Assembly: GCA_041744735.1 (NCBI GenBank)
Contig: JBGTKH010000692.1
Span: forward strand, 1-6,696
Direction: 5' to 3'
From: JBGTKH01 sp041744735
GTDB lineage: Bacteria > Planctomycetota > Planctomycetia > Pirellulales > Pirellulaceae
Length of the DNA: 6,696 nucleotides
Positions 5,845 to 6,696 of this stretch are shown one piece after another. Positions within the stretch are counted from its first letter, which is position 1. Each line of letters opens with the position of its first letter. The notes below the pieces were generated by a model. That model worked only from the letters and a program-made list of their open reading frames with translations. It did no database searches and had not been told where the DNA came from. The position numbers and the translations under genes were made by a program.

Positions 5845-6285
5845 CTACATCAGCTTAACAAGCACGTCCCGCGTCCACGACACCGCACCGTCCGGCAGCA
5901 CGACACGAAATCGCACGGTGCACTGCGAGGCGTCCTGGGGCACGTCCAAAACGCCTTGGGCGTAATAGGCGCTGTCGGAAGATTCCTCGTAAGCCGTGGC
6001 TCGTTCTTCGCCAATGACGTCCGCACCGTTGGCTGCCACCAGAACATTAAAAACCAGGGCGTCGACAACTGGCGTTCCGTTTCGCGTGATCTTTGCCACG
6101 GGATCAATCGACCTCAAGCCCTTTGCTGGGATGCGATATCCGAGGTCAATGACGGCATCGTCGTGAACGATCCCCTCTTCGATCCACACGATTTCGTTAG
6201 CGTCCCGATCACGATGCGGCGAACTGCGAGCACAGCCGACGGCCAGCGCGACGGTCAAGCACAAGAAGGCTAACAAGGTTCGCAT
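5845..6285 (-). CDS. Small lipoprotein of unknown function, 146 residues
   Basis: The N-terminus MRTLLAFLCLTVALAVGC is a lipoprotein signal: one Arg, a hydrophobic core, and Cys18 as the predicted lipidated residue (the residues before it, AVG, are a fair but not ideal lipobox). The mature part of about 128 residues has alternating hydrophobic strands (IVWIEEGIV, DAVIDLGYRI, PVVDALVFNVLVAA, YYAQGVLDVP, CTVRFRVVLPDG, WTRDVLVKL) that suggest a beta-sandwich of immunoglobulin or fibronectin-III type. That is inferred from pattern only; I recognise no family. It should sit on the outer leaflet side of a membrane. ATG 6285 is chosen because the signal peptide begins there; the frame stays open to 6537 with unrelated Arg-rich sequence running through a palindromic repeat. 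The ribosome binding site is weak (AGG 11 bases upstream). The TM2 gene follows after 26 bases and is probably co-transcribed. Confidence 0.75.
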   Translation of the reverse strand: MRTLLAFLCLTVALAVGCARSSPHRDRDANEIVWIEEGIVHDDAVIDLGYRIPAKGLRSIDPVAKITRNGTPVVDALVFNVLVAANGADVIGEERATAYEESSDSAYYAQGVLDVPQDASQCTVRFRVVLPDGAVSWTRDVLVKLM

Positions 6286-6375
6286 CGTTCCGTGCACCTG
6301 AATCGACTGAAGCCGCCTGAAGGTTCGCTTGGACCCGAATTCAACGAACCATTGTACCGGCCGCGCGCTGGTTGA

Positions 6376-6405
6376 TGTATAGCGTCCTCGGCATTCAACG
6401 GCCAA
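6376..6405 (-). promoter_or_regulatory. Candidate sigma70-type promoter for the lipoprotein-TM2 operon
   Basis: On the minus strand, TTGGCC (6400-6405) is followed after 18 bases by TATACA (6376-6381), with 4 of 6 matches each. The predicted leader to ATG 6285 is about 85 bases. No other pair in this gap upstream of the gene looks better. Confidence 0.3.
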
Positions 6406-6437
6406 CCGCGTTTGGACGAACCGCCGGATTCTTTCAC

Positions 6438-6489
6438 GTAGCCGGACTCTCCGAGACCGGAATTGCGAGTCTCGGAGAGACTCGCCTAC
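6438..6489. repeat. Imperfect palindromic intergenic repeat
   Basis: An 11-bp perfect stem, CTCTCCGAGAC (6447-6457) with GTCTCGGAGAG (6469-6479), closes an 11-base loop. GTAG (6438-6441) and CTAC (6486-6489) pair outside it, with a bulge between. The right arm can fold alone: GAGTCTC, GGA, GAGACTC (6467-6483). CGCCT and AGGCG (6484-6498) form another small stem followed by AAAAATTT. The element does not code. It resembles REP-like palindromes dispersed in planctomycete genomes as I recall them; copy number cannot be judged here. Confidence 0.65.
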
Positions 6490-6504
6490 ATAGAGGCGAA
6501 AAAT

Positions 6505-6533
6505 TTGACAACGGCGACCAACCGGGCTACAAA
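6505..6533 (+). promoter_or_regulatory. Candidate strong promoter reading out of the right edge
   Basis: A perfect -35 TTGACA (6505-6510) is followed after 17 bases by TACAAA (6528-6533), 4 of 6 for -10, giving 10 of 12 overall, the best in the window. Transcription would start near 6540 and run towards the perfect palindrome at the right edge. No coding start follows within the window, so the target is a gene beyond 6696 or a short RNA. Confidence 0.4.
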
Positions 6534-6637
6534 ACACCCTGCGAGTCGGACGTTGCGCCCGTTGTCGGTGGCGCCGCGCTCGGATTCTGGTTGTGTCCCA
6601 ACATCGTGTTGCTAACGAAATTGAACGTGGGGTGGCT

Positions 6638-6696
6638 GGGGCTGAGTCCGCGAAGCCCCTGTGCGTCGCAAGCTGGGGCTTCGCGGACTCAGCCCC
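6638..6696. repeat. Perfect 22-bp inverted repeat at the window edge
   Basis: The arm at 6638-6659, beginning GGGGCTGAGTCC, is exactly complementary to 6675-6696, which ends GGACTCAGCCCC; the loop is 15 bases (6660-6674). Each arm is also partly self-complementary (GGGGCT at one end, AGCCCC at the other, 10 bases between), so the DNA or RNA can form either one long stem or two small hairpins. The repeat may continue past the window. No T-run can be seen after the stem because the window ends. No open frame crosses it. Confidence 0.85.

Larger units (their letters stand above)
6286..6696. other. 411-base stretch without a recognisable gene
   Basis: Upstream of the lipoprotein gene, no open frame here resembles a protein. 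The stretch holds a weak leftward promoter, a dyad repeat at 6438-6489, a good rightward promoter motif at 6505-6533 and a perfect palindrome at 6638-6696, listed separately. A further 8-bp inverted pair, GACAACGG (6507-6514) and CCGTTGTC (6559-6566), overlaps the rightward promoter. From 6567 to 6637 I see nothing specific. Confidence 0.6.

Noticed and set aside
6286..6537. 84-residue N-terminal extension of the small lipoprotein
   Set aside because: It is Arg-rich and runs through a palindromic repeat; the lipoprotein signal begins at ATG 6285.
6438..6696. CRISPR-like array in the repeat-rich right end
   Set aside because: The repeats are inverted, differ in sequence from each other, and lack regular spacers and cas genes.

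Overview
The window looks like ordinary chromosomal DNA from a GC-rich, free-living bacterium, most likely a planctomycete of the Pirellulales type. This is inferred from recalled family resemblance, not from a search. The supporting features are a PQQ-type beta-propeller protein, a secreted formylglycine-generating-enzyme-like (SUMF1-fold) protein, a short CPTC/CQHC zinc-ribbon protein, several lipoproteins, and gaps filled with palindromic repeats.

Layout, left to right. Bases 1-993 (+) are the 3' part of a PQQ-like beta-propeller gene. It is followed by aroA (EPSP synthase, 1007-2302, +), whose likely TTG start lies inside a tandem 7-mer repeat. A hairpin (2308-2329) separates aroA from a convergent 76-residue zinc-ribbon gene (2334-2564, -). 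Upstream of that on the same strand is a lipoprotein cyclophilin (2818-3564, -). A divergent gap (3565-3903) leads to a secreted FGE-like protein (3904-5154, +). Between this gene and the next lies a 152-bp element with 27-bp terminal inverted repeats (5158-5309). Then come a protein with two TM2 units (5411-5818, -) and a small lipoprotein of unknown function (5845-6285, -), 26 bp apart and probably one operon. The last 411 bases hold no gene. They contain a short dyad repeat, a good candidate promoter reading rightward, and a perfect 22-bp inverted repeat ending at the last base.

Function. Only aroA has a firm metabolic role (shikimate pathway). At least four of the other products carry export signals (two lipoproteins, one Sec-secreted protein, one membrane protein), and the beta-propeller is probably exported too, so the neighbourhood leans towards the cell envelope. 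I see no evidence that the genes form one pathway. Two enzyme-family members lack key catalytic residues: the cyclophilin has Tyr where the catalytic Arg should be, and the FGE-like protein has Arg where one of the two active-site Cys should be. I found no transposase, CRISPR array, tRNA, rRNA or defence system, and nothing I would call a new multi-gene system. The most interesting signals are the palindromic elements and the two altered enzymes.
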